This document shows, piece after piece, positions 26,592-36,838 of a DNA stretch of 64,000 bases (positions are counted from its first letter, which is position 1; the number at the start of each line of letters is the position of its first letter). The notes beneath the pieces were generated by a model. It was given only the letters and a program-made list of their open reading frames with translations, was not told where the DNA came from and ran no database searches. Made by a program: the position numbers and the translations under genes. Source of the DNA: Bombus terrestris (taxonomy: Eukaryota; Arthropoda; Insecta; Hymenoptera; Apidae); the NCBI RefSeq assembly GCF_910591885.1, contig NC_063269.1, forward strand, positions 744,001 to 808,000, read 5' to 3'.

Positions 26592-28113
26592 ATGTTTTGG
26601 GGTAAGTATAATCACGGTTAAGATGTATCTGATGGTTTTCCAAAATTTACCGGTATAAGGTGTTTTAAAATGGTGTCGCCATGTGGTTTCGAGAAACGGT
26701 TGCTCTTTATGAAAACAATATTTTACGAAAAGGAATTCGTATAAATATTAATAATAATTTTATAATCTTTTTTTTTTAGGTTTAATACTAGAACCAAATA
26801 AACGGTATACACAGACCGTTGAAAAATCATTCCATGTATCAATGGCTAGTTTAAATCTTCAAAAAGCCGGTAATATTAATAAATTCGTCTTATGCTAAAT
26901 TTAAATTTATAAATAATCATTTTAAAATTTGGATAATAATCTAGCATGTTATTCAAATCTTAAATAAGTAATTTGTTGTAATAAAGTAAAGTAATAAATT
27001 GAAATTTGTTATATTTCTAAATAATAATAGTATGACATTTTATACTTTATTTATTATAGATGACGGTGTGGTACAAGTGATGTTATACTATGAAGGTACC
27101 AGTTATTTGTTATGCAATTTAAGAAAGAGCTCAACGTGGCAAGTACCGCTTGATTTAAATTTTCATGAGGGAACTACAATAGCATTTATATGTCATGGCC
27201 ATGGTCATGTACATTTAACTGGTTATTTAATACCTGATGAAGATTTGGACTTGGATGAGCTAGAGGATGCAGAAGGAGAAGAAGATGAAGAAGAAGAAGA
27301 AGAACAGGTACCACAGTTGGTTGACAAAAAATCAAAAAGAAAAGCTATAGATACCTTAAAGAATGAAAAAAATACTAAGCGTCTTAAACAAGAAATTGAA
27401 GCAGAATCTTCTGATGAAGATATAGAACTAGATGGCATGAATGAAGAAAATGATTCTGATGATTCTGAAGAAGGAGATGAATCAGTATTAAATGAAGATG
27501 AAGATGAAGCTGAGGACGAGGAAGGCGAAGAAGAAGATAAAGAGGATGAGGAAGAGGAAAAGAAAGTAAAGCCTCAACAGAAAGATAAAAAAAATAAACA
27601 ACAACAACAAAAAAAGAAAATGCTAAATGGAAAAGAGGCAAAGCAAAAAAAAGACAAAAGGGAACAACAACAAAATGAAATAAATATCCAAAGTGACCAG
27701 AAAACAAGGGTAGTAGAAGGTGGAGTGCAAATAAAAGAATTGAAAGTTGGTAATGGTGTTTTTGCCAAAAGTGGAAAATTGGTTTCTGTATATTATGTGG
27801 GTCGTTTAAAAAATGGAAAGAAATTTGATGCAACAACACAAGGAGATGGTTTTAAATTCAGGCTTGGGAAAGGTGAAGTAATTAAAGGATGGGATGTTGG
27901 TATTCAGGGAATGAAAGTAGGAGGAAAACGACAGATTACAATACCTCCAGCTATGGCGTATGTATTATTCATTTATGTGCGAACTAAATTTAAATATATT
28001 ACTCATATTATGTTTTACATGTTTGTTATAGGTATGGAGCAAAAGGCTCACCACCTGTTATTCCTGGTAATAGTACACTGGTGTTTGAAGTGGAACTTCG
28101 GAATGTACATTAA
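26592..28113 (+). CDS. Fkbp39: Nuclear FK506-binding protein (nucleoplasmin-FKBP)
   Basis: Peptidyl-prolyl isomerase and histone chaperone-like protein of the insect FKBP39/FKBP46 type. Five exons: 26592-26601 (only 10 nt), 26780-26869, 27060-27957, 28032-28113, which is four coding segments in total, all in phase; 359 residues. Order: nucleoplasmin-like domain (about 1-95, starting MFWGLILEPNKRYTQTVEKS), a strongly acidic stretch of Glu/Asp (about 96-180), a Lys/Gln-rich basic stretch (about 185-240), and the FKBP domain (about 252-359) with VSVYYVGRL, GKGEVIKGWDVGIQGMKVGG and the end VIPGNSTLVFEVELRNVH. Readthrough past the 27957 donor gives a spurious longer ORF. The acidic GAA/GAT-rich coding DNA makes long antisense ORFs that are not genes. 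Confidence 0.95.
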
Positions 28114-28620
28114 ACTTTTACGAATATTTAAGTATTGTTAAGTGATGTATAATGTATTTTAAACTAATAAATGTAATACCCTTTTTCATTATCTTACAAA
28201 ACTTCAATTTTCTTGAAAATACAACATAAAAATACATAAATAACTGTGTTGGAATACAAAGTAAAATTACATTTTCATATAACTGTATGTTATTAATATA
28301 CAAGATGACAAGCTATTTGTTTCTAGTATTAGTATCAGTAATTATTATTAGTAATAGATTTGCGAAAAAAGCGGAAGAGGATAAAATTTTATTATCTTTT
28401 ATATAGGTAACACAATAATTTGAACAAATTTTCTAAATTCCCCATGAATTTCGCATAATAACACGAACATCCTAAATATAATAAATACTTTGCACAAGAT
28501 GTATATTATGTATATGCATAATATACTTATGGTTATTTAGAAAGTTGTAAACAAATATAAAGTTTAATATTGTACAATAAATTATATTCAGAATAATTGT
28601 GTTTATAGACAAGTTTCATT
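28114..28620. other. Convergent 3' region
   Basis: 3' UTRs of the FKBP gene (+) and the UPF0729 gene (-). AATAAA for the FKBP gene lies at 28166-28171. Nothing else visible. Confidence 0.6.
28166..28171 (+). terminator. Poly(A) signal of FKBP39
   Basis: AATAAA 53 nt past the stop codon. Confidence 0.55.
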
Positions 28621-28836
28621 TCAATCCTTTTTCATCGAATTTTCGTCTTGATTTTTTGTCCATGATAATGTACAAACTCCATTTTTACATTCCTTTACAA
28701 GCTGTGGGGGTTGTTCATTATTTGTTAATTCTATTTGTTTGTTTCTGAACTGCCACCATTTTATAAATAATGGCTGTATCAAGAATCTCCATATAATGAG
28801 TAATATTGGTATAGCTACACATGGTATACATACCAT
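28621..28836 (-). CDS. UPF0729 protein (C18orf32 homologue)
   Basis: A 71-residue protein (human C18orf32 is 76). The N-terminus MVCIPCVAIPILLIIWRFL is diagnostic: MVCIPC followed by a short hydrophobic helix, then a basic, tryptophan-containing segment (IKWWQFRNK). The tail is polar, ends in KKD like the human protein, and includes a CKNGVC motif. The two N-terminal cysteines are candidates for lipid modification. The coding part is intronless; a 5' UTR intron cannot be excluded. Function in insects is not established; the family is thought to be membrane-associated (endoplasmic reticulum or lipid droplets in mammals). Confidence 0.9.
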   Translation of the reverse strand: MVCIPCVAIPILLIIWRFLIQPLFIKWWQFRNKQIELTNNEQPPQLVKECKNGVCTLSWTKNQDENSMKKD

Positions 28837-29714
28837 TTTAAGCCAATTTAGAATAAAATCTGGAACAATGCAGGTTATTATATATTAAACTACTGATTAA
28901 CTTAAAAATTATATTTTTTTATACAGCTACTTTCACATCATTAATGTAAATAAAAATTGAATTCGTACCTTAAGTCAAACAAATGTATTTTTCTTTCTAT
29001 TACTCAAAATAATCGAGCAAGCAAATAATTGAGATAATCTGAAAATATACAGAGGGATATAACCTTTATATCATACGATTAAGTATTAAATATTTAAGTT
29101 CATGACAATTTATTCTATTATTTTATGCATAAAAGAATAATATTTTTATCAAAACTGAAATTTTGGATGTATTATTTTTTACTATATTTCAAATTATCGA
29201 ATTTTATTTAACGTTGGTTGTGTTATACGTATACTTTATAGTGACGCCCGTGAAAACATGCGCAATGGTCGATTTCAACAATTTAAATAATGTTCTACAT
29301 CCAAGTCAATGTTTCCTTCGTTAAAATACCTAATATATCTTTAATAATTTTATTTTTAAGTAAAAATGAATTAAAAAAATGCAGATAATTATGCTATTAA
29401 GGAAAAATCAGCTAAACTCTTATAAATTTAATTTTCTTTATTCATTTAACTAAATTTTTAATCATATAATTTTCATGTCTTATCGCTTATCTTAGATATA
29501 TTACTTAATATTACTTTATCTGGATATACATTGCATATTAATATTCATACATAAGAAAACATGGTCACAGCCATATATTGCTAACAGGATTTAAATCCTA
29601 TTATTTTAGCTTAACAATATAAGGTACTAAAAGCATATAAAGCAAGTGTCAGTCAGTATTTTTACTAGAGTTACAAAAGTACTCTGATTAAGTTGTTATG
29701 ATTTATAAATCGAA
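28837..29714. other. Intergenic
   Basis: Upstream of the UPF0729 gene and downstream of the 520-residue membrane protein gene, both minus strand. AT-rich, nothing else visible. Confidence 0.5.
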
Positions 29715-32016
29715 TTACATGCTTCCAAATACTTTACGTCCTTTTGTTACGGATAAGGAAACAATGACGACACTTAAAACAAAGAAGACTAGTCCGAAGA
29801 AGGCGGTCAGAGCTCTGCACCATTGTCGTTTTCGTTTTGCTTTTGCAATTACACGACCTAAGCGTTCCGCTCGTGAAACGTCGAGCGTGAAATCTAAGTC
29901 TTCGGCAAATCCCTTCACACGATAGTCCCAATTATTTCTGTTGGATGAGAAGATTCTACCTTTGTTGAATGAATCACCGTCGCCGCACTCCAACTGCTGA
30001 AACATCAGTCTTGATACGTTGGTTACATTGACATTGTGAATACTGTTATTTGCTCCTAACGTTATTATATGCAAAAAGGAATATACATTACACGTAATGA
30101 ATCTATTATATGGCAGTAATTGCTTTTATCTCTAAAGAGTTAGATTTATTTGTAACGATTTGTACATCGAGTAAAGAAATCGGTTAAAAGATTATAGAAA
30201 TTTATAGCTCAGAAGTATTTCACATAGACTTACCATAGAGTATTCTGGTTCGTTAGAAATAACTTTATCCCGGTCCTGTTTGTTCTCTTCGTTAATATCG
30301 ATCGTTTCTTTCGTATCACTTCTAATACAACGATTCACGTATATGTTTTTCGTTTTTTTATCGAGGGCAATTGAACGATTTAAGCATTTGCAAACGTGCG
30401 ACTCAAATGTGTTTTTATTGTTCTGCTGTGTTAATTCTGAACTTGTTCTTCGACAGTGATTATCCATCAAAAGTATAACAGGTGGATTTTCTTTGTTTTC
30501 TGATCCATCGTGCGTCTTGGTTTGTTTGTCATTTTTAGAAGACGACAAAAATCTGTGAGTATGTTCACAAGTGCATAAGCAAGTGTACCATGGATTGTGC
30601 AGATAAAGTTGTCGTGTATTATCGTAAAGTTTTGAGTTTACTGGATTGATTTTCGACGAGGAATTTTTATTGCTACTTAATAGACACGAATTCTTGTCGT
30701 TTAAGAACGATCGTTTGCTTGGTAAAAAAGAGGAATTATGGTAAACGTACTCATAAAGTCCTCCTTTCAAACCAATTCCTTGGGCCACCTTGTACGAGAT
30801 ATTGTGCAAAATTTCTTCTGGTGTCATAGAATTTTTGCCTTCTATCACAGAGTTTAGTGTTTGAGATAATTCAAGGAGGACATCATGTGCTGATATACTT
30901 GCAGATTTTTCATAATCCCAATCGCAATATGAATAGGTATATGCGCAACTGCATCCGTAACATGTGTACAAAGCTATTATAAACCGCAACATGTTTTACT
31001 GTTTTTATAAGACATTAAAAGAAAAAAAGAATCTATTTGCTTACTATCATATTCGGGATTTTCTTCGCTCTGATAGAGTTCGCGCGGATTGGGAAACGCA
31101 GTCGGCCAAATAGGACGTGGAATCGATTCGCTCTCATGAATTACAGCAAGACCTCCGCTGAATTGATCCTTCATTGTTAAAGGTATTCCTCGAAAAAGAC
31201 TCTGACCGGAGACTGCTGATGTGTAACAAGAATATGAACCAGCCGACAATGGCGGAGAATGGCTGGAGTAACCGGAACTGGTCGAAGTTCGGCAACATTT
31301 TTTTAGATTATTTCGCGTTGTGGTCGTTGTTACTGTCGACGAACCGGCTACAAATCTTGAAACATCAGCCTCTAGCGAGTCAGCCTCTATCCTGAAGAAT
31401 AATTTTTTCTACTTTATATCGGTATTTCAAAATATTTAATTAAAAAGTTATTTACAATGTATATATATGTATATGTATATAATATACACCTATATATTTA
31501 ACGTTCATTTATAAATTATTGCAATGATAAAAGAAGAAGTTTCACTTACCATTCTATCTCATGTAAACCAATTCGTGGTACCGCGTACAGATTGTCAGGA
31601 TTGCAAGTGAATCGCTCATTCGCCGCATATAAAGACAATTTAGTAGTTTCACTGTCAGAGCTAGTTTGGTTCCCACCTGAAACTGCCAAGGCCGTTGCGA
31701 TTGCGGCACTGGAACAAAACTTCCCGCGTTCCAGCATCCCCTGTTACGATCCAACCTAGTACCACCTATATGAAATTCCCACGAAGTCTTAAAAAATTAT
31801 CACATTCTTGTATGTACTTTTAACGGTGTCATCGATAAAAGCCATTATGATTAATACAAATAAACAACTAGGACTTTCAAAAATAATCGAATATGCCATA
31901 CGGGTATAAATTGTGTACGAATTTATGTATTCGTACCCGGATGGTTCGTGGCTGATAACGGTGTTACCGCATGGATTAGACGCAGGTTCATCTAGGGCCA
32001 GTAACCACCGTTGCAT
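29715..32016 (-). CDS. Unrecognised single-pass membrane protein, 520 aa
   Basis: Five exons in phase: 31902-32016, 31677-31755, 31045-31391, 30234-30973, 29715-29996. No family is recognised. Features: N-terminal part GDAGTREVLFQCRNRNGLGS, then a Ser/Thr-rich linker with SSGYSSHSPPLSAGSYS, a segment PRPIWPTAFPNPRELY, a Cys/Tyr-rich patch (CYGCSCAYTYSYCDWDY), several N-x-S/T sequons, a Cys-His patch CLCTCEHTH, and near the C-terminus a basic stretch AKAKRKRQW before one hydrophobic helix (about 22 residues, ALTAFFGLVFFVLSVVIVSL) with a short basic tail. There is no signal peptide, so it is probably anchored by its C-terminal helix, N-terminus cytosolic. Codon 1 has a favourable context (A at -3) and an in-frame stop 9 nt upstream. 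Exon 2 borders are the least certain, since a second donor exists at 31549. The upstream spliced ORF is separate. Confidence 0.6.
31550..31737 (-). other. Alternative first coding exon in another frame
   Basis: An ATG at 31737 opens a different frame across and beyond exon 2 of the 520-residue gene. It runs 62 codons to a perfect TG|GTAAGT donor at 31549. Its phase (2) is the same as that of the AG|GTGGGA donor at 31676, so both join exon 3 in the same frame. This would give a shorter isoform starting MLERGKFCSSAAIATALAVS. Which donor is used cannot be told from sequence. Confidence 0.4.
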
Positions 32017-32022
32017 ACTTTT

Positions 32023-32383
32023 TTAGAATAATCGTCCGCGGGCTAATAGCCACGCGTTTTCATTCTTAAGTTCCTCCATTATCATTAATATTTCAGCATC
32101 ATTTTTTGTCTTCTTCTTGATACTCACTGAATCTATAATACAAAATTATGATGTATTATTTCATCGATTGTTGCTACCGTATAGAAGAAATTTCTAATTC
32201 TAATTCGTCATTTATCTACAGGTTGACTAAATTAATACTGCAACTTAATTTTTCATTGAAGTTTTAGCTACACGATCGAATCTATTAGATAACATTTTTT
32301 CTGGCTAGATATTTATCGGACATACTGCTTAGTATTGATGCGATGGATGATCCAAGTTTCAAGGTCGCTTTCACATTCGTCAT
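32023..32383 (-). CDS. Spliced small ORF, 55 aa, upstream of membrane protein
   Basis: Two exons, 32326-32383 and 32023-32132, joined by AGCA|GTATGT and a tattatAG acceptor in agreeing phase. The product starts MTNVKATLKLGSSIASILS and continues into a charged, probably helical segment (NDAEILMIMEELKNENAWLL) ending ARGRLF. There are no cysteines and no clear membrane span. The TAA stop lies 6 nt before the ATG of the 520-residue ORF, so both probably share one mRNA. It may be a translated small protein or a regulatory uORF. An alternative frame through the same donor region (containing LREHDECESDLETW) has a stop just upstream and no acceptor, and was rejected. Confidence 0.4.
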
Positions 32384-32751
32384 GTTCACGTAAGAAATTG
32401 GACAATGTGAAACGAGTATTACGTTATATAGGACATTCTTTACAGACTGATGAAAATATAAGATAATCTTATATTTTTGCAATAATTATTTACACAACGA
32501 ATTTTTGAAAACAAATTTTGTTATTATTTAATTAATATTTTTTGTTATCTTTATATTTTTATACTCTTTAAGCTTCATAAAATAATCAACTATTTTCTTG
32601 AGAACAATATTCAAATATAACTGTCATATGAATCGAGTCGTAGAAATGAAATATGTATCCGATACGGGAATCGGTCAGCCGGACTAATATACCAGAAGTA
32701 GCCCTGTACGTATAACATGTATAATAAACATGGTATCAGCCATACAATTAC

Positions 32752-32789
32752 CTAGTACCACAGACGAGTACTCGTCTGTGCTAGTACCA
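32752..32789. repeat. 20-bp perfect palindrome between direct repeats
   Basis: ACAGACGAGTACTCGTCTGT (32760-32779) is a perfect palindrome. The 9-mer CTAGTACCA flanks it on both sides as a direct repeat (32752-32760 and 32781-32789). Confidence 0.85.
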
Positions 32790-35526
32790 TGGATCAGTGT
32801 ACACACCGTAGCGCCCAGCACTCCGCATTCCGCTTCTTCCAGTCGGAAACTTTCACGTCACTATAACTTACTGCCCGGTGTTCAGGTATTACACGGTGCA
32901 CCCTAGAATGTCGATTGACGTTACAAAAGTCCTGTGTTTGGAGAAGAATGTAGCTCCAGTCAGAAGTTTAATATTTCTTAGATGCATTACATAATCGAAA
33001 AAGTATAAACGTTTATTAGATTAGGGTCATTTGATTAAGTAATCATTAAATGTTCAATTGTGAATTTATTTTTCTCAAATCTCGATTTGAACTCAAATTG
33101 TAATTTTTTTTTGGACTCAAATTGTAGTTTAAACCATTTTTCTATTTATTTAACGATATGTGCGCTTTCTCCATTTTTTCTTTCTTTCTTTTTTTTTTCT
33201 TTTGTTCCTTTTCTCAATTCTACGATTAATTTTTGTGCGCTTACGATATATAAATAGCTATATACACTTTATTCCTCATTAAGAAGCGAACATAGCGTGC
33301 TGTAACTTATCTTATAGGAAGCTCGTACATACGTATGAGCAATCTACAAAACGAAGTTGCAAAAAATATTTAACTCACGAACTTTCACTCGTACTCATTC
33401 AGGACCGTCGTATGAAAACGTACTGCCCCACAGCTTGAAAATAAATACCCGCCACTTCACTCTGTTATGCTACATATCTACGCTTGAGAGGACCGAACTT
33501 GTTCTTTTAATTGACTAACAGATCCTCAGAAATGCAAATATGTACAAAAAGGAATTAATCGAAACACACTTTCTTTTTCAAACTTCGTATGTGCTAGATT
33601 ACAGTTCTTACACAATAAAATCAACAAAATCACAGGAAATAATAAATTAAGCGTGTAAATATCCGAAAAAAAAAGATTTTTTCTATTTACTTTCACGACA
33701 TCGAAAGTGCTGTATAGAATTTATAATCAATTGATCTTCCGTCTTTCTGTCTATCTTACTTGTTTTTTTTACAAAGTAGCTATTTTTTTGCAATTTACAG
33801 AATGCAAATAATGCGATAATTAGCAATAAGTGAGATGTTTATAAATATTAACATAGTATTATTGTGTGTATTGTATAACTATAAAGTATGAAATAAAGGT
33901 TTAAGATTGCTGGCTAACGGTATAGTAGAAGACGATCATACGATAAAAATTTTCTTTCGGTGGTACAAGAAAGGCAAAGTAGCCCCGGGCAAACCACAAC
34001 TTTCATATATGCAGATTTATGTTTCGTATCATTGAACGGATATACGAACTTTGGCCGTTGGAATTGGCTAAATAGCCAGAGGGTAATACCTGTAGCTTTT
34101 CTTTTCGCTGGAGAAAGTACAAAAATAACAATTGTTCCATGGCAATGAGTGTACCTGCATATTCAGCAAAGAACCAAAGGATTACGTCAATTTTACTGGT
34201 CCATGTGTGTACGTGCTTCGGTAGTCAACGTGCGATGCATTACCCAAAAAGATACACGTGATTTTATTTCCATCTGACTGAGATGTTCGTTATTTTCTAT
34301 ATTCTTTTTTTTACTAAGTTTAATTATCGTAAAAAGAGTCTAAATTATTCAAACTATCAATAAAATAGATGTTATCGCGAAAGATGCTTTTTATAACTAA
34401 AAAGAGACGCGATATAATTTTGAGAATATTCATAATTAAGCTTCAGAGGGATAAGCGATAAAATCGGGTAACTTGTTATCAAGTTGTTCCATGATTCGTT
34501 TTATTTTTTTTTTTCACAATTTGTTCCATGATTAGATTATTGTTTAAAAATGGTTAAAATATTAGTCGATATTAATCAAATATTAATCAAGTTCTAATAC
34601 TATGAGATATAATGGTACATTGAACTTTTTAATGTACAAAAGAGCGAAAATCGATGGTTTATAAAAATGAACAATTAAAATTCCTTTCATTGGTTAAGAA
34701 AAGTTGACTCTGAACAGGCCCTGACTTTTCGACCCACGGCTCACGGCACGATGACTCGTGGACCATTGATCGTTTCATGTTCTTATACCTTCATCCTTCG
34801 ACTCTAACATATGGCCATTCCGTTGAAACTCACTCCATTTCGCAATTCTCGTCACAGAGTATCGCGTACTTGTAGAATTCTTCGCAAATTTTTGTTTGCA
34901 ATGCAAATTTTACTTTGCCTTCTATTAAATCAAATCGTTGTTTCGTTATCTTACTATATTATTAAAATTCATGGTATCTTTGATTTTCAGTTGGTAGAAT
35001 GGTATACGCATTCATGTTGTAATTGACATAAATTATCAATTGACTAAACATTTAAAAGAAAAAGATTATTCGTAAATCACCATAGAACCCTATCCTACCA
35101 AGTTGAACTAGTTCGTATCTACTAGTTGAACTAATTGAAAACAAAAGTAAATTACTAAACAAGAGGAGCTAAGTAGTTGAAACAACATATCACGTAATAG
35201 TAACATCATCGCAAGTGTAATACTGCAGGTATTCTTGTGATATACGTAAGTACGATTTGTTATTAAAACATAGTAATATAAACCATTCGATCATATTGAT
35301 TAATACATTCTATGATCGAATCGAATTTACACGGTGAACGGTTTTATTATAAAGATTCATTATCTATATATTCATGTTTCTTTAAAATATGTACACACAT
35401 ACAGTTTAGAATAAGTTAAATCTCTATGAGTAAAATGTCGCAACGTTATAAGACACAAATAATTTTCATAAAAAATGATACTCGATTTACAGTAATTGTT
35501 ATTGTTATTTGCCATGCACTCTCAAC

Positions 35527-35612
35527 CAGGGACGGATTAGCCATCGAGCAGTTTGGGGCAATTCCCGGTGGGCCGGTCGGGTTTTTGGGGCCGTTATACG
35601 TAGAATTTAATC
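35527..35612. mobile_element. GC-rich segment, possible transposon fragment
   Basis: An 85-bp GC-rich block in AT-rich surroundings, beginning CAGGGACGGATTAGCC and containing GGTGGGCCGGTCGGG. Its start resembles termini seen in some animal DNA transposons. No matching inverted end was found nearby. Confidence 0.2.
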
Positions 35613-36694
35613 AATGAACTAAGAATGGATAGCCGGTCATGTCGTTAATGTCTCGGTAAAAATTTACGTCCCAGTCCACTCCTGCTCTTAACCATACATT
35701 CTTCCGATACATACATATGTATATTTGCATACTCCGCTTATCTAATTATTTAAGGATTATCTTAGTCATTAACTATTTACTTCACTGCGTACTATTCAAT
35801 ATAATACTTTATTATCACACAAAGATTTAAAAACTATTCTCTACCTGAGAAGCTAAGAAGAATTAGAAAGAAAAATATGTATGTTGATAAAAAGTAGAAG
35901 ATGTATAAAAAAGTAACTAACTGAGAATTACAATTGTAATAGTAATTATAAAATTATTGAATAAAAATTGAATTTTAAATTATTCATTGCTTTCGAAAAT
36001 CTACATACGCTTTTAAGTATCTGTTTCAATCTTCTTCCTGCGTCAATAAACTTTGTGCATAGAGGAGGCTGGGCGCTCGGAATACAAAACTTTCACGCGC
36101 GTGCCAGCGTGACCGTTACACTCACGATGTTCCACTCGCGAACGCCTAAAAGAAACTGAAAGTCCTGCTTCTTCGTCATATAAACTCGACCCATTCGAAG
36201 GCCTCTATCTTTCAACGTGTTATCACGTCCGGAATCACGTAACGAATAGACAAATTATCCATTTTACCTGCGGTTTATGCTGCCTAAATTAATTAACCAG
36301 ATACATACATTATTTTGCCACCTATAGCAAAATAAAATAAAGTTACAAAAATTTTGGTTTTTATTTGATCTGATATGTTTTATATTATAAAATTTATAAA
36401 ACTTTTAAGTAAGACTCATTTGAGAAATAAAAATGATGATGATATTAGTGTAAATATTGATGTAAAGAAAATTGATGTATATTTGAAATGAATTATTCAA
36501 TATACCCTATGATATTTCTTTATTGTATGTATATATAAGTTGTAATTTCATAATAAAAATACTTTTGATCCTACTTACGTATTTTATGTTCTAATTAATT
36601 AAAGCACTTTATTCTATTTGAAATTAGAAATTCTTTTATATTAAAAGTATGAAGTTTTAAATACATAATTTCTTAAAATTTTAAAATAATCGAT

Positions 36695-36772
36695 AGTCGA
36701 CTACTCTTTCGATATATTCAATAGTCGACCACCTTTTCGATATATTTACTAGTCGATATAGGACGTCGATAG
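36695..36772. promoter_or_regulatory. 28-bp tandem repeats upstream of MTR4
   Basis: Two 28-bp units (36695-36722 and 36723-36750) start AGTCGAC(T/C)AC and contain TTTCGATATATT; a third partial unit follows from 36751. CGATA half-sites (DRE-like) repeat through it. The array ends about 70 bp before the MTR4 start codon. Confidence 0.6.
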
Positions 36773-36838
36773 ATATAAACAGTAAGCTTTGTAAAGAATC
36801 TATGAAAATTGTGATCAGAGTATAAATTTATATTTGTA

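Larger units (their letters stand above)
32017..36838. other. Long intergenic region with GC-richer islands
   Basis: Includes the small spliced ORF at 32023-32383, a palindrome at 32752-32789, a polypyrimidine tract near 33170-33215, GC-richer islands near 34.0, 34.75, 35.55 and 36.1 kb, and the MTR4 promoter repeats at 36695-36772. The islands might be untranslated exons of the minus-strand gene, noncoding RNA exons, or mobile-element fragments. Confidence 0.5.

Noticed and set aside
27223..27839. Several minus-strand ORFs up to 151 codons
   Set aside because: Antisense shadows of the GAA/GAT-rich and CAA-rich exon of the FKBP gene.
32326..32420. Protein-like frame containing LREHDECESDLETWIIHR
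   Set aside because: A stop lies shortly upstream with no AG acceptor or ATG between, so it cannot be an exon in that frame. The other frame of the same exon gives the 55-codon ORF.
33960..34148. 62-codon plus-strand ORF in a GC-richer patch with a GTAATA donor
   Set aside because: No ATG start (begins GTG), no clear acceptor and no partner exon; kept only as part of the intergenic description.
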